Positions 1 to 10,165 are shown, counted from the stretch's first letter. The stretch: DNA of 64,000 nucleotides from Clostridiaceae bacterium Marseille-Q4145 (GCA_018223365.1 JAGTTP010000001.1:1587910-1651909); one strand, 5' to 3'. Translations and numbers: made by a program. The notes: generated by a model not told the origin, from the sequence alone.

Positions 1-2585
<2,585 letters not shown>

Positions 2586-2623
2586 AAGAGGTTTAAGGTA
2601 AAGGTTTTGGAAAGAAAAAAGTA

Positions 2624-2652
2624 TTGACTGTATGCAGTTTTGAAGGTACAAT
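2624..2652 (+). promoter_or_regulatory. Sigma-A promoter for the first tRNA array
   Basis: TTGACT at 2624-2629 and TACAAT at 2647-2652 with a 17-nt spacer, ending 10 nt before tRNA-Asn. It would allow the tRNA array to be transcribed independently of the rRNA operon. Confidence 0.7.
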
Positions 2653-2662
2653 ATCTTCATAT

Positions 2663-2734
2663 TCCTCGATAGCTCAATGGTAGAGCACACGGCTGTTAAC
2701 CGTGGTGTTGTAGGTTCGAGCCCTACTCGGGGAG
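2663..2734 (+). tRNA. tRNA-Asn (GTT)
   Basis: Cloverleaf folds with a 7-bp acceptor stem (2663-2669 with 2727-2733), anticodon GTT at 2695-2697, TTCGAGC T-loop and discriminator G2734. CCA is not encoded. Confidence 0.97.
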
Positions 2735-2768
2735 TTGGTTTAGAAAACCATTGCATAATTTTATATTC

Positions 2769-2840
2769 GGCTCCATGGTCAAGCGGTTAAGACACCGCCC
2801 TTTCACGGCGGTAACAGGGGTTCAAATCCCCTTGGAGTCA
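2769..2840 (+). tRNA. tRNA-Glu (TTC)
   Basis: Acceptor GGCTCCA pairs with TGGAGTC. Anticodon TTC, T-loop TTCAAAT. CCA is not encoded. Confidence 0.97.
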
Positions 2841-2865
2841 TTGCCTATAATAAGGGCTGAAATAT

Positions 2866-2938
2866 GCCGATGTGGCTCAATTGGCAGAGCAGCTGATTTG
2901 TAATCAGCAGGTTATCGGTTCGAGTCCGATCATCGGCT
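2866..2938 (+). tRNA. tRNA-Thr (TGT)
   Basis: Acceptor GCCGATG pairs with CATCGGC. Anticodon TGT in the loop TTTGTAA. Confidence 0.97.
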
Positions 2939-2942
2939 TCTT

Positions 2943-3016
2943 GGACCCATAGCTCAGTTGGTTAGAGCTTCCGGCTCATAACCGGATGGTCCCGGGTTCG
3001 AGTCCCTGTGGGTCCA
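2943..3016 (+). tRNA. tRNA with CAT anticodon (Met, or lysidine-modified Ile2)
   Basis: Acceptor GGACCCA pairs with TGGGTCC; anticodon CAT in CTCATAA. The GGACC start and CTCATAAC loop also occur in Ile2 tRNAs whose C34 is changed to lysidine by TilS, so elongator Met and Ile2 cannot be separated by eye. It lacks the hallmarks of initiator tRNA. Confidence 0.93.
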
Positions 3017-3058
3017 CTTATAATGAACCTGTAAGAACTTGAAGAGCATATTTTATAT

Positions 3059-3132
3059 GGCCTGGTGGCTCAGCTGGTTAGAGCGCCGCCCTGTCACGGC
3101 GGAGGTCGTGGGTTCGAACCCCATCCGGGTCG
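3059..3132 (+). tRNA. tRNA-Asp (GTC)
   Basis: Acceptor GGCCTGG pairs with CCGGGTC (with G-U pairs). Anticodon GTC, discriminator G. A small GAAGCG..GCTTCGC hairpin lies in the spacer to tRNA-Val. Confidence 0.97.
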
Positions 3133-3162
3133 TTGAAGCGATTGCTTCGCTTAATTAAATAT

Positions 3163-3235
3163 GGGATCTTAGCTCAGCTGGGAGAGCATCTGCCTTACAA
3201 GCAGAGGGTCATAGGTTCGAGCCCTATAGGTCCCA
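3163..3235 (+). tRNA. tRNA-Val (TAC)
   Basis: Acceptor GGGATCT pairs with AGGTCCC. Anticodon TAC in CTTACAA. Confidence 0.97.
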
Positions 3236-3257
3236 TTTTACAGAGTAATCTGTAGAT

Positions 3258-3343
3258 GCCGGCGTGGCGGAACTGGCAGACGCACAGGACTTAAAATCCT
3301 GCGGGACTTACCTCCCGTACCGGTTCGATCCCGGTCGCCGGCA
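3258..3343 (+). tRNA. tRNA-Leu (TAA)
   Basis: 86 nt with the long variable arm of class II tRNAs. Acceptor GCCGGCG pairs with CGCCGGC. Anticodon TAA. Confidence 0.97.
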
Positions 3344-3391
3344 TTTGCGTGAGTTTCCATCATGCAGATATCTACTTATTCAATTATATAT

Positions 3392-3465
<74 letters not shown>

Positions 3466-3469
3466 TTTA

Positions 3470-3502
3470 AGACCATTTGGAATTGACCAGATGGTCTTTT
3501 TT
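3470..3502 (+). terminator. Intrinsic terminator of the first tRNA array
   Basis: AGACCATTTGG (3470-3480) pairs with CCAGATGGTCT (3487-3497) around loop AATTGA, followed by a T tract. The loop and 3' arm also contain the -35 box of the next promoter. Confidence 0.88.
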
Positions 3503-3511
3503 CTGTATAAT
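3483..3511 (+). promoter_or_regulatory. Promoter embedded in the tRNA terminator
   Basis: TTGACC at 3483-3488 and TATAAT at 3506-3511, spacer 17 nt. The -35 box lies in the loop and start of the 3' arm of the terminator hairpin, so one 42-bp segment ends one transcript and starts the next, which carries the HAAS-domain gene. Confidence 0.75.
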
Positions 3512-3534
3512 CGGTCTATATAAAGGAGACGATG

Positions 3535-3963
3535 ATGAATAAAGAAGCATTTATTGATACGTTGAGAAGAGCGTTGTATGGAAAAGTCAGTGATTATGAG
3601 TTGACAGACCATATGCGTTACTATGAAGATTATATTCGCCAGGAGATGAATAGAGGAAGATCTGAGCAGGAGGTACTGGAAGAACTGGGAGATCCAAGAC
3701 TGATTGCCAGAACGATTCTGGAAACTTCTGGTATGAAGGCTCCAGAGGTGGAGTATACCATTGATGAGGAACCGGCAGATCATGAAGAGGGAGGCGTGAA
3801 AGTGCATACATTCAGTGGATGGAAGGCAACGCTGATGATGGCACTTATTGCGGCGGCTGTTATTGCAATGATAGTGTTAGTGCTCGGACTTGCCATTTAT
3901 CTGTTGCCGGTGATCATTGCTGTTATGCTGATTTCCTGGCTGCTCAGAAAAATTTTGCGATAA
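3535..3963 (+). CDS. HAAS-domain (DUF1700-like) membrane protein
   Basis: 142 residues. The N-terminal ~65 residues form the helical HAAS/DUF1700 signature (a DTLRRAL..L-P-E-like helix, then the acidic EEVLEELGDPRLIA motif) known from proteins encoded beside PadR-type regulators. The C-terminus has one long or two short hydrophobic helices (about residues 98-140), so it should sit in the membrane. No PadR gene is adjacent, which is unusual for the family. Two ATGs are in tandem at 3532 and 3535. AAGGAG at 3523-3528 is 3 nt from the first and 6 nt from the second, so I chose 3535. Its specific function is unknown. Confidence 0.8.
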   Translation: MNKEAFIDTLRRALYGKVSDYELTDHMRYYEDYIRQEMNRGRSEQEVLEELGDPRLIARTILETSGMKAPEVEYTIDEEPADHEEGGVKVHTFSGWKATLMMALIAAAVIAMIVLVLGLAIYLLPVIIAVMLISWLLRKILR

Positions 3964-4038
3964 TATGGCGGTATGCATAATTTTTGCGTGGAAGGATCAT
4001 ACTACTCCTGTAAACATTCAATACAGGAGGCAATGATC

Positions 4039-4200
4039 ATGAGCAATAACAATATGAATCGATCAGGCAACACAACCAGTTCAGAGAATGGCAGCTATGA
4101 CAGCAGTGATTCTAAAAACAGAACTACCAATTCCAGGAACTCTTCCAAAAATAAGAGCAACAATTCTTCCAAAAACAAAGCAGATGATTGCAATTATTAG
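4039..4200 (+). CDS. Small Ser/Asn/Lys-rich protein of unknown function
   Basis: 53 residues of low complexity, rich in Ser, Asn and Lys and ending in DDCNY. I recognise no domain, signal peptide or membrane segment; it looks intrinsically disordered. AGGAGG at 4025-4030 is 8 nt before the ATG at 4039, an ideal distance, whereas an in-frame ATG at 4033 is only 2 nt away. A strong terminator follows 14 nt after the stop. The good ribosome site and terminator support a real gene; composition alone would not. Confidence 0.65.
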   Translation: MSNNNMNRSGNTTSSENGSYDSSDSKNRTTNSRNSSKNKSNNSSKNKADDCNY

Positions 4201-4214
4201 GAAGAGCAAAAGAA

Positions 4215-4245
4215 GGGGATACAGCGAAAGCTGTGTCCCTTTTTT
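4215..4245 (+). terminator. Intrinsic terminator
   Basis: GGGGATACAGC / GCTGTGTCCC stem with a GAAA tetraloop (4226-4229) and six Ts. Confidence 0.92.
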
Positions 4246-4295
4246 GTGTTTGTATGCATATTCTATTATAAGAGAAGAAAAGGAATCATAAATGG

Positions 4296-4601
4296 ATGGA
4301 AACGATTTCAGCAAAGGAAATAGACCGTTATGTATTTGACAAAAGATACCTTCTGGTGGATGTAAGACAGCCTGCAGAATATCGGCTGCAGCATATTCGC
4401 GGTGCAGTGTGTATTCCTTATGAGAGGCTCTCAGAGAGGATCAGAGGACTTGGAAATACTATTCCCGTTCTTTATTGCGACAGAGGCGGATTGAGCATGC
4501 AGGCAGCGCGTGAGCTGGAGGAACAGGGATATCAGGTAATTTCTGTGGTAGGCGGTATACAGGCTTATCGCGGAAAACAGTTGGAGGGTAATTTTCACTG
4601 A
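4296..4601 (+). CDS. Rhodanese-like domain protein
   Basis: 101 residues forming a single rhodanese domain: DVRQPAEY near residue 22, the HIRGA motif near 33, and the active-site loop YCDRGGLSMQAA near 60-71 with a candidate catalytic cysteine, then the VVGGI strand. Such stand-alone domains bind sulfane sulfur as a cysteine persulfide and act in the cytosol in sulfur transfer or as redox sensors. The loop CDRGGLS differs slightly from the common CxxGxRS form, so the acceptor is unclear. It is followed 8 nt after the stop by a promoter for the next operon. Confidence 0.88.
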   Translation: METISAKEIDRYVFDKRYLLVDVRQPAEYRLQHIRGAVCIPYERLSERIRGLGNTIPVLYCDRGGLSMQAARELEEQGYQVISVVGGIQAYRGKQLEGNFH

Positions 4602-4608
4602 GAAAAGA

Positions 4609-4637
4609 TTGACAGGCAGAGACCATACAGATAAGAT
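4609..4637 (+). promoter_or_regulatory. Promoter of the RNA methyltransferase operon
   Basis: TTGACA (4609-4614), 17-nt spacer, TAAGAT (4632-4637), 33 nt before the ATG of the methyltransferase gene. Confidence 0.65.
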
Positions 4638-4669
4638 AGAAAAGAAGTACGGAACAGAAAGGATGAAAC

Positions 4670-5833
4670 ATGAACAGAATTGAACTGGTGGCACCCTGTC
4701 ATTTTGGACTGGAGGCTGTCCTGAAAAAAGAGATCCAGGATCTTGGTTATGAGATTGTACAGGTAGAAGATGGGAAAGTTACATTTGCGGGAGATGAAAA
4801 TGCCATCTGCAGAGCAAATATCTTTTTGCGCACGGCAGAACGTGTCCTGTTGAAAGTTGGAAAATTTAAAGCAGTCACTTTTGATCAGCTTTTTGAAGAA
4901 ATAAAAGCGCTGCCTTGGGAAAACTATATCCCGGCAGACGGTAAATTCTGGGTGGCAAAGGCTTCCTCTGTGAAGAGTAAGCTTTTCAGTCCATCCGATA
5001 TTCAGTCTATCGTGAAAAAAGCCATAGTGGAACGATTAAAAAAAATCTATTCGATGGAATGGTTTCCGGAAACTGGAGCAGAATATCCCATCAGAATCTC
5101 CTTCATGAAAGATGAGGCACTGATATGTCTGGATACTTCCGGATTGTCCCTTCATAAGCGAGGTTACCGTACAATGGTCAGTAAGGCACCCATCAAGGAA
5201 ACGCTGGCTGCAGCATTAATCATGTTGACCCCATGGAAGAAGGACCGGATTTTGGTAGACCCGTTCTGTGGCAGTGGCACGTTTCCGATTGAGGCGGCTA
5301 TGATTGCGGCTAATATTGCACCGGGGATGAACCGTTCCTTCTTGGCAGAAAAATGGACAAACTTCCTGCCACGGAAAAACTGGTATGAATCCGTAGACGA
5401 GGCCATGGATTTGATGAATGATCAGATCGAGACCGATATTCAGGGATATGACTTGGATGGAGATATTATTCGTGCTGCCAGACAGAATGCAGAGGCCGCG
5501 GGTGTGGATCACCTGATTCATTTTCAGCAGCGCCCGGTCAGCGAACTGTCCCATCCGAAGAAATATGGTTTTATTATCAGTAATCCGCCCTATGGGGAAC
5601 GTCTGGAAGAGAAAGAAGCATTACCGGCTCTCTATAGCCAGATCGGAGAACGGTTTCATGCGCTGGACAGCTGGTCCATGTATCTGATTACCAGTTATGA
5701 AGATACGGAGAAGTACATTGGAAGAAAAGCGGACAAAAACCGAAAGATCTATAATGGAATGCTGAAGACATATTATTATCAGTTCCTTGGCCCCAAACCG
5801 CCCAAAGGAAATCATCAGGAGAGAAAAGAATGA
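4670..5833 (+). CDS. THUMP-domain class I RNA methyltransferase (RlmL/YpsC family)
   Basis: 387 residues. An N-terminal ferredoxin-like and THUMP RNA-binding region (residues ~1-160) is followed by a Rossmann SAM-dependent methyltransferase: DPFCGSGTFPIEAA near 198 binds SAM and SNPPYGERL near 305 is the NPPY catalytic motif of N-methyltransferases. The family contains the N-terminal half of E. coli RlmL, which makes m2G in 23S rRNA, and Bacillus YpsC. Target base here is inferred as guanine N2 of 23S rRNA. Its stop overlaps the ATG of rdgB by 4 nt, so the two are translationally coupled. Confidence 0.92.
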   Translation: MNRIELVAPCHFGLEAVLKKEIQDLGYEIVQVEDGKVTFAGDENAICRANIFLRTAERVLLKVGKFKAVTFDQLFEEIKALPWENYIPADGKFWVAKASSVKSKLFSPSDIQSIVKKAIVERLKKIYSMEWFPETGAEYPIRISFMKDEALICLDTSGLSLHKRGYRTMVSKAPIKETLAAALIMLTPWKKDRILVDPFCGSGTFPIEAAMIAANIAPGMNRSFLAEKWTNFLPRKNWYESVDEAMDLMNDQIETDIQGYDLDGDIIRAARQNAEAAGVDHLIHFQQRPVSELSHPKKYGFIISNPPYGERLEEKEALPALYSQIGERFHALDSWSMYLITSYEDTEKYIGRKADKNRKIYNGMLKTYYYQFLGPKPPKGNHQERKE

Positions 5834-6444
5834 AGATAGAGAAGATCATTTTTGCCACAGGAAACGAAGGAAAGATGAGAGAAGTGCGAATGATTCTCGG
5901 TGACCTGGGAATTCAGGTTATTTCCATGAAAGAAGCAGGTGTAACGGCAGAAGCCGATGAGAATGGAACAACCTTTGAAGAGAATGCAATTATTAAAGCA
6001 AAAGAGATCATGGAAAAGACTGGAGAAATTGTTCTTGCGGATGATTCCGGACTGGAAGTAGATGCCCTTGGCGGTGAGCCGGGGATTTATTCTGCCCGCT
6101 ATATGGGATATGATACTTCCTATCATATTAAAAATAACAGCTTGATTGAGCGGCTGGAAGGAAAAACAGGGGAAGAGAGGAGTGCCCGTTTTGTTTGCGC
6201 GATCGCGGCATGCTTTCCGGATGGCCGTGTGCTGACCACCAGAGGAACTATGGAAGGGCAGATCGGTTACGAAGAGAAGGGCGAGAATGGATTTGGTTAT
6301 GACCCGGTATTCTATCTGCCGGAATATCAGTGCTATTCTGCAGAACTTCCATTGGAAGAGAAGAACAAATTAAGCCACCGTGGGAAAGCTCTGCGACTTA
6401 TGAAAGAAGCGCTTCAGAGAGAACAGGAAGATGCAAAGGCATGA
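5830..6444 (+). CDS. rdgB: XTP/dITP diphosphatase (RdgB/HAM1 family)
   Basis: 204 residues. It hydrolyses non-canonical purine triphosphates (XTP, dITP, ITP) to monophosphates and PPi, keeping them out of DNA and RNA. Family motifs are present: FATGNEGKMREV at residues ~8-19, the acidic LADDSGLEVDALGGEPG near 71-87 and the C-terminal FGYDPVF. Overlaps ATGA with the genes on both sides, forming a three-gene coupled operon. Confidence 0.96.
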   Translation: MKIEKIIFATGNEGKMREVRMILGDLGIQVISMKEAGVTAEADENGTTFEENAIIKAKEIMEKTGEIVLADDSGLEVDALGGEPGIYSARYMGYDTSYHIKNNSLIERLEGKTGEERSARFVCAIAACFPDGRVLTTRGTMEGQIGYEEKGENGFGYDPVFYLPEYQCYSAELPLEEKNKLSHRGKALRLMKEALQREQEDAKA

Positions 6445-6923
6445 AAATACTGATTGTGAGTGACACCCATGGACGGGAATATACGTTGGAAAAAGCCTTG
6501 AAGAAAACGGGGCCAATCGATCAGCTCATACATTTAGGAGATGTGGAGGGCGGTGAAGAAAGAATCCGGATGCTGGCGGGAAATGCACCTGCGGCGATCA
6601 TTGCCGGAAATAATGATTTTTTTTGTGACCTTCCGGATGAAAGAATGTTTACGCTGGAAGGATATCGAATCTGGATGACCCATGGTCATCGTTATTTTGT
6701 CCATTCTGGTATTTTGTATCTGGAGCGGGAAGCGCGAAAAAAAGGTGCAGATATTGTCATGTATGGTCATACGCATAAGCCGATGATTCAGCAGGAAGAG
6801 AAACTTCTGGTGCTGAATCCAGGCAGTCTTTCTTTGCCGAGACAGGAAGGGCATCGCCCGACTTATATCTTGCTGGAACTGGAAAAGGGAAAGCTTGCTA
6901 AATGTGAAATCTGTAGTTTGTAG
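6441..6923 (+). CDS. YfcE/MJ0936-type metallophosphodiesterase
   Basis: 160 residues. Calcineurin-like phosphoesterase with the ordered metal-binding motifs SDTHG (residues 8-12), HLGDVEG (~33-39), GNND (~57-60), THGH (~78-81) and GHTHKP (~107-112), followed by the NPGS motif. Family members hydrolyse phosphodiesters such as bis-pNPP using Mn2+; the physiological substrate is not known. The ATG lies inside the rdgB stop (ATGA), which fixes this start over upstream in-frame codons. Confidence 0.92.
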   Translation: MKILIVSDTHGREYTLEKALKKTGPIDQLIHLGDVEGGEERIRMLAGNAPAAIIAGNNDFFCDLPDERMFTLEGYRIWMTHGHRYFVHSGILYLEREARKKGADIVMYGHTHKPMIQQEEKLLVLNPGSLSLPRQEGHRPTYILLELEKGKLAKCEICSL

Positions 6924-6973
6924 ATGGCTGAAAAAGTACACTGTAAATTTTTAAAAAAAATGTAAAAAACCTG

Positions 6974-7002
6974 TTGACATTAGTGGGGCACATGTGTATA
7001 AT
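6974..7002 (+). promoter_or_regulatory. Full-consensus promoter of the second tRNA array
   Basis: TTGACA (6974-6979), 17-nt spacer, TATAAT (6997-7002): a perfect match to the sigma-A consensus, 32 nt before tRNA-Pro. Confidence 0.88.
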
Positions 7003-7034
7003 ACAACATGTGTCCAAACGACGGGCATAGGAAA

Positions 7035-7109
7035 CGGGGTGTGGCTCAGCTTGGCTAGAGCGCCTGGTTTGGGACCAGGAGGCCGCAGGTTCGAATCCTG
7101 TCACCCCGA
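7035..7109 (+). tRNA. tRNA-Pro (TGG)
   Basis: Acceptor CGGGGTG pairs with CACCCCG. Anticodon TGG. Confidence 0.97.
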
Positions 7110-7134
7110 TTTGAATATGATTCATAAACACCGT

Positions 7135-7205
7135 GCGGGTGTAGTTCAATGGTAGAACACTAGCCTTCCAAGCTAGATACGTGGGTTCGATTCCCATCAC
7201 CCGCT
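7135..7205 (+). tRNA. tRNA-Gly (TCC)
   Basis: Acceptor GCGGGTG pairs with CACCCGC. Anticodon TCC in CTTCCAA. Short D-arm as usual for Gly. Confidence 0.97.
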
Positions 7206-7229
7206 TTGGATAGCAACTATCCACAAAAT

Positions 7230-7303
<74 letters not shown>

Positions 7304-7335
7304 TTTGAAGCTTTGCTTCATGAAAAAGTTGATAT

Positions 7336-7410
7336 GGTGGGTATAGCGCAGTTGGTTAGCGCGCCAGATTGTGGCTCTGGAGGCCTAGGGTTCGAATCCC
7401 TATATCCACC
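7336..7410 (+). tRNA. tRNA-His (GTG)
   Basis: Eight-bp acceptor stem including the His-specific G-1:C73 pair (G7336 with C7410). Anticodon GTG. Confidence 0.96.
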
Positions 7411-7425
7411 CTGAATCAAAGATAA

Positions 7426-7499
7426 TGGGCTATCGCCAAGCGGCTAAGGCACAGGACTTTGACTCCTGCATTTCGCTGGTTCGAATCCAGCTAGCCCAG
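7426..7499 (+). tRNA. tRNA-Gln (TTG)
   Basis: Acceptor TGGGCTA pairs with TAGCCCA. Anticodon TTG. Confidence 0.97.
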
Positions 7500-7527
7500 T
7501 TGGCTAGAAGAAATGCTACATAAGAAT

Positions 7528-7600
7528 GGGATATTAGCTCAGTTGGTAGAGCACTTGACTTTTAATCAAGTTGTCCGGGGTTCGAATCCCCGATGTCTCA
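7528..7600 (+). tRNA. tRNA-Lys (TTT)
   Basis: Acceptor GGGATAT pairs with ATGTCTC. Anticodon TTT. Last gene of the second array. Confidence 0.97.
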
Positions 7601-7607
7601 TTAATCA

Positions 7608-7633
7608 GACACTGGTTATCCAGTGTCTTTTTT
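7608..7633 (+). terminator. Intrinsic terminator of the second tRNA array
   Basis: GACACTGG / CCAGTGTC stem, loop TTAT, then six Ts. Confidence 0.93.
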
Positions 7634-7955
7634 GTTTTTGTCAGGATAACGAAAAATGTCGGATCAGGAGAACTGTCTATTGACAGATGAAGAAGATATT
7701 TGGATCTTTTGTTTGGAAAAAAGTCTAAAAAAGTCAAAAATTTATGTGTTTTGTCAATGTACATATGCCCGTGTGGGACGTATAATAGTTGCAACAAGTG
7801 AGAACGAAACACAAAACGGTTTCCTTTCTTACCTGTTCAATTGAATATTTATGGATGGTACCGTACCCCCCCTAATCCCCCTTAATGAATAAACCCTCCC
7901 TTTTTTGATTATTCTTTAAAAGCGGTGTCATCATAAATGTACGAAAAGTTGTTTC
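7634..7955 (+). other. Intergenic region without a supported gene
   Basis: A 62-codon frame at 7656-7844 has no ribosome site and no recognisable protein, so I do not call it. The region holds a TATAAT hexamer (7781-7786) without a convincing -35, a GGTAC-C-GTACC inverted repeat near 7857, and pyrimidine-rich C runs (7866-7900). Together with the hairpin at 7956 it could be an untranslated RNA gene, but this is unproven. Confidence 0.4.
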
Positions 7956-7990
7956 AGAAAGACCAGAGGTCCCCCGCCTCTGGTCTTTCT
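7956..7990 (+). terminator. Strong 14-bp hairpin, probable terminator
   Basis: AGAAAGACCAGAGG (7956-7969) pairs perfectly with CCTCTGGTCTTTCT (7977-7990) around a 7-nt loop. No long T tract follows; the TCTTTCT within the 3' arm may suffice. It insulates the two-component operon from upstream. Confidence 0.6.
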
Positions 7991-8005
7991 GCGTCTGCCT
8001 CAAAT

Positions 8006-8044
8006 TTTACATAAATTTTACATACATGTCTTTCGGACTTTACA
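8006..8044 (+). promoter_or_regulatory. 11-nt phased TTTACA repeats (Pho-box-like operator)
   Basis: TTTACA occurs at 8006, 8017 and 8039, all in 11-nt phase (one weak unit at 8028). PhoP/PhoB-type response regulators bind tandem 11-nt hexamer repeats; the B. subtilis PhoP box is TTAACA-like. A -10-like CATAAT lies at 8052-8057. This points to autoregulation of the operon downstream. Confidence 0.6.
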
Positions 8045-8111
8045 ATCCCCTCATAATATGTTAATAGATAAACTAGGTTTATAAGGTAGATGAAAGGCAG
8101 AGGTTCGTTGT

Positions 8112-8783
8112 ATGGCATTGATTTATATTGTGGAGGATGACCAGAACATCCGGGAGATTGAAAGTTTTGCTTTGAAAAACAGTGGTTATACGATAATGGA
8201 TTTTGAATGTGCGAAAGATTTTTACCATCAGCTGGCAGAAAAAGTTCCGGATTGTATTTTGCTGGACATCATGCTTCCTGATGAAGATGGTCTGGAGATA
8301 CTGAAAAAGATAAGATCGATTCCGGATACCAGAAAGGTTCCGATTATGATGATTACGGCCAAGACCGCAGAGCTTGACAAGGTCAAAGGACTGGATCTGG
8401 GAGCAGATGATTATATTACCAAGCCCTTTGGAATTATGGAGTTGATTTCCCGTGTAAAGGCACTTCTGCGCCGCAGCATGAATATGGAAGATGAGAAGTT
8501 CCTTTCTGCAGGAGATATTTTTCTGGACGGTGAGAAGCATATGGTATATGTGAAGGATGAGCCGATAGATCTCACATTTAAAGAATATGAGCTTCTGAAG
8601 CTGCTTATTCAGAATCAGGGAATTGTTATGTCCAGAGATGTAATCATGGAGCGAATCTGGGGAATTGATTTTGAAGGAGAGTCAAGAACTCTGGATGTAC
8701 ATATCAAGACATTGCGCCAGAAGCTGAAAAATGCAGGTACACTGATTAAAACCGTGAGAAATGTGGGGTATATGATCGAGTGA
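8112..8783 (+). CDS. OmpR/PhoB-family response regulator
   Basis: 223 residues. Receiver domain 1-120 with the acidic pocket Glu8-Asp9-Asp10, phosphoacceptor Asp52 in LLDIMLP, a Thr near 82 (MMITAK) and Lys near 105 (ITKPFG). The winged-helix DNA-binding domain spans ~130-222 (LTFKEYELLKLL, RTLDVHIKTLRQKL, VRNVGYMIE). Coupled by a GTGA overlap to the kinase gene. PhoP-like identity is inferred from the phased repeats before the gene and the architecture of the partner; the true stimulus is not shown. Confidence 0.93.
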   Translation: MALIYIVEDDQNIREIESFALKNSGYTIMDFECAKDFYHQLAEKVPDCILLDIMLPDEDGLEILKKIRSIPDTRKVPIMMITAKTAELDKVKGLDLGADDYITKPFGIMELISRVKALLRRSMNMEDEKFLSAGDIFLDGEKHMVYVKDEPIDLTFKEYELLKLLIQNQGIVMSRDVIMERIWGIDFEGESRTLDVHIKTLRQKLKNAGTLIKTVRNVGYMIE

Positions 8784-10138
8784 AAAAGAAGATACGCCGG
8801 GAATTTATATTAGTTGCTCTCTTTACGATTACACTGACTACCCTGTTGGTAACAGCGGTCTTCTATGAATTCTTTAAAAAAGAAGTGATGGATGAGCTGG
8901 ATATCGATATACAGGTGCTGCAGGAAACAGGAGTTTTTGAAATGGAAGACATAGAAACTGGTCTTCGGGAAATGCCTCTGGATGATTTGAGAATTTCATT
9001 AATTGCCCAGGATGGTTCTGTCCTTTATGATAATGATGCGAATGTAGGAAATCTTGGTAATCACGGAGACCGCCCGGAAGTATCGCAGGCCTTACAGAGT
9101 GGAAAAGGACAGTCCGTCAGACGTTCAGATACCATGGATGAGAGCGCCTTTTATTATGCAGTCCGGCAGGAGGATGGAACCATTCTTCGTGTAGCCAGAG
9201 AGACTTCCAGTATCTGGAGAATGTTTAAAGATGCCTTTCCGATTGTGTGTGTGATGGCACTGGCTATGTTTGGCATGTGTTATGTGCTGGCGACCCGTGC
9301 AACAAAAACCTTGATGAAACCGATTGACTATCTGGGCTGCCATCTGGATGAATGTGGCGAGATAGAGACCTACGAAGAACTGGTGCCCTTTGTGCAGACC
9401 ATTAAGAAACAGCATGATGACATTATGAAAAATGCTCAGATGAGGCAGGATTTTACAGCAAATGTTTCTCATGAGTTGAAAACACCCCTGACATCTATCT
9501 CGGGTTATGCAGAACTGATTGAGCACCATATGGCTTCTGCTCAGGATGTGCCGCGTTTTGCGGGGGAGATTCACAGAAGTGCCAATCGGCTTCTGAGCAT
9601 GATTAATGATATTATCCGGCTGTCAGAGTTGGATGTGATGGAGACAGAGGATATGGTATTTGAGAGGGTGCCGCTTTATGTTCTGGCAGAAAGCTGTGTG
9701 GACATGCTGCAGTTAAAGGCGGAAAAACATAATGTAACGCTGGAATTGAAAGGTACGCCCTGTTATGTGGCCGGAAATCGGGAAATGGTGGAGGAGATTC
9801 TCTATAACTTATGTGATAATGCCATTCGTTATAATAATCCTGGTGGAAGTGTGACTGTGACTGCGGAACCAAAAGGGGAAAAGGTAATGCTTCAGGTGGC
9901 AGATACAGGAATCGGTATCTCCAAAGAGCATCAGCAGAGAGTTTTTGAACGCTTTTACCGAGTGGACAAGAGCCGTTCCAAAGCGACCGGAGGTACCGGG
10001 CTTGGACTTGCCATCGTAAAACATATGGTAGCGCAGCATCATGCGAATCTTACATTAGAGAGTGAAAAAGGAAAAGGAACAACCATCACGATTCTGTTTG
10101 AAAAAGCAGATGAGTCTGCTATAATGGAACACAAGTAG
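8780..10138 (+). CDS. PhoR-like sensor histidine kinase
   Basis: 452 residues, GTG start overlapping the regulator stop. TM1 ~7-29, an extracytoplasmic sensor of ~125 residues, TM2 ~158-176, a short linker, HisKA with phosphoacceptor His231 in NVSHELKTPL, and HATPase with N-box (NLCDNAIRYNN, ~345), G1 (DTGIGIS, ~375) and G2 (GGTGLGLAIVKH, ~405) boxes. It autophosphorylates at the membrane and passes phosphate to Asp52 of the regulator. The sensor domain resembles the PAS/Cache-like fold of PhoR-type kinases common in clostridia; the ligand is unknown. Confidence 0.93.
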   Translation: MKKKIRREFILVALFTITLTTLLVTAVFYEFFKKEVMDELDIDIQVLQETGVFEMEDIETGLREMPLDDLRISLIAQDGSVLYDNDANVGNLGNHGDRPEVSQALQSGKGQSVRRSDTMDESAFYYAVRQEDGTILRVARETSSIWRMFKDAFPIVCVMALAMFGMCYVLATRATKTLMKPIDYLGCHLDECGEIETYEELVPFVQTIKKQHDDIMKNAQMRQDFTANVSHELKTPLTSISGYAELIEHHMASAQDVPRFAGEIHRSANRLLSMINDIIRLSELDVMETEDMVFERVPLYVLAESCVDMLQLKAEKHNVTLELKGTPCYVAGNREMVEEILYNLCDNAIRYNNPGGSVTVTAEPKGEKVMLQVADTGIGISKEHQQRVFERFYRVDKSRSKATGGTGLGLAIVKHMVAQHHANLTLESEKGKGTTITILFEKADESAIMEHK

Positions 10139-10165
10139 ATACAGACCGAATGTGAGGAAAAGATT

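Noticed and set aside
3973..4035. Upstream extension of the small Ser/Asn-rich protein
   Set aside because: The earlier start has no ribosome site, whereas AGGAGG sits 8 nt before the ATG at 4039.
7656..7844. 62-codon frame after the second tRNA array
   Set aside because: No ribosome site, no recognisable motif, odd composition; the span reads better as untranslated DNA.
8780..10138. Two-component system considered as VanRS-type resistance
   Set aside because: No vanH/A/X-like genes nearby; the phased operator and sensor layout fit PhoPR better.
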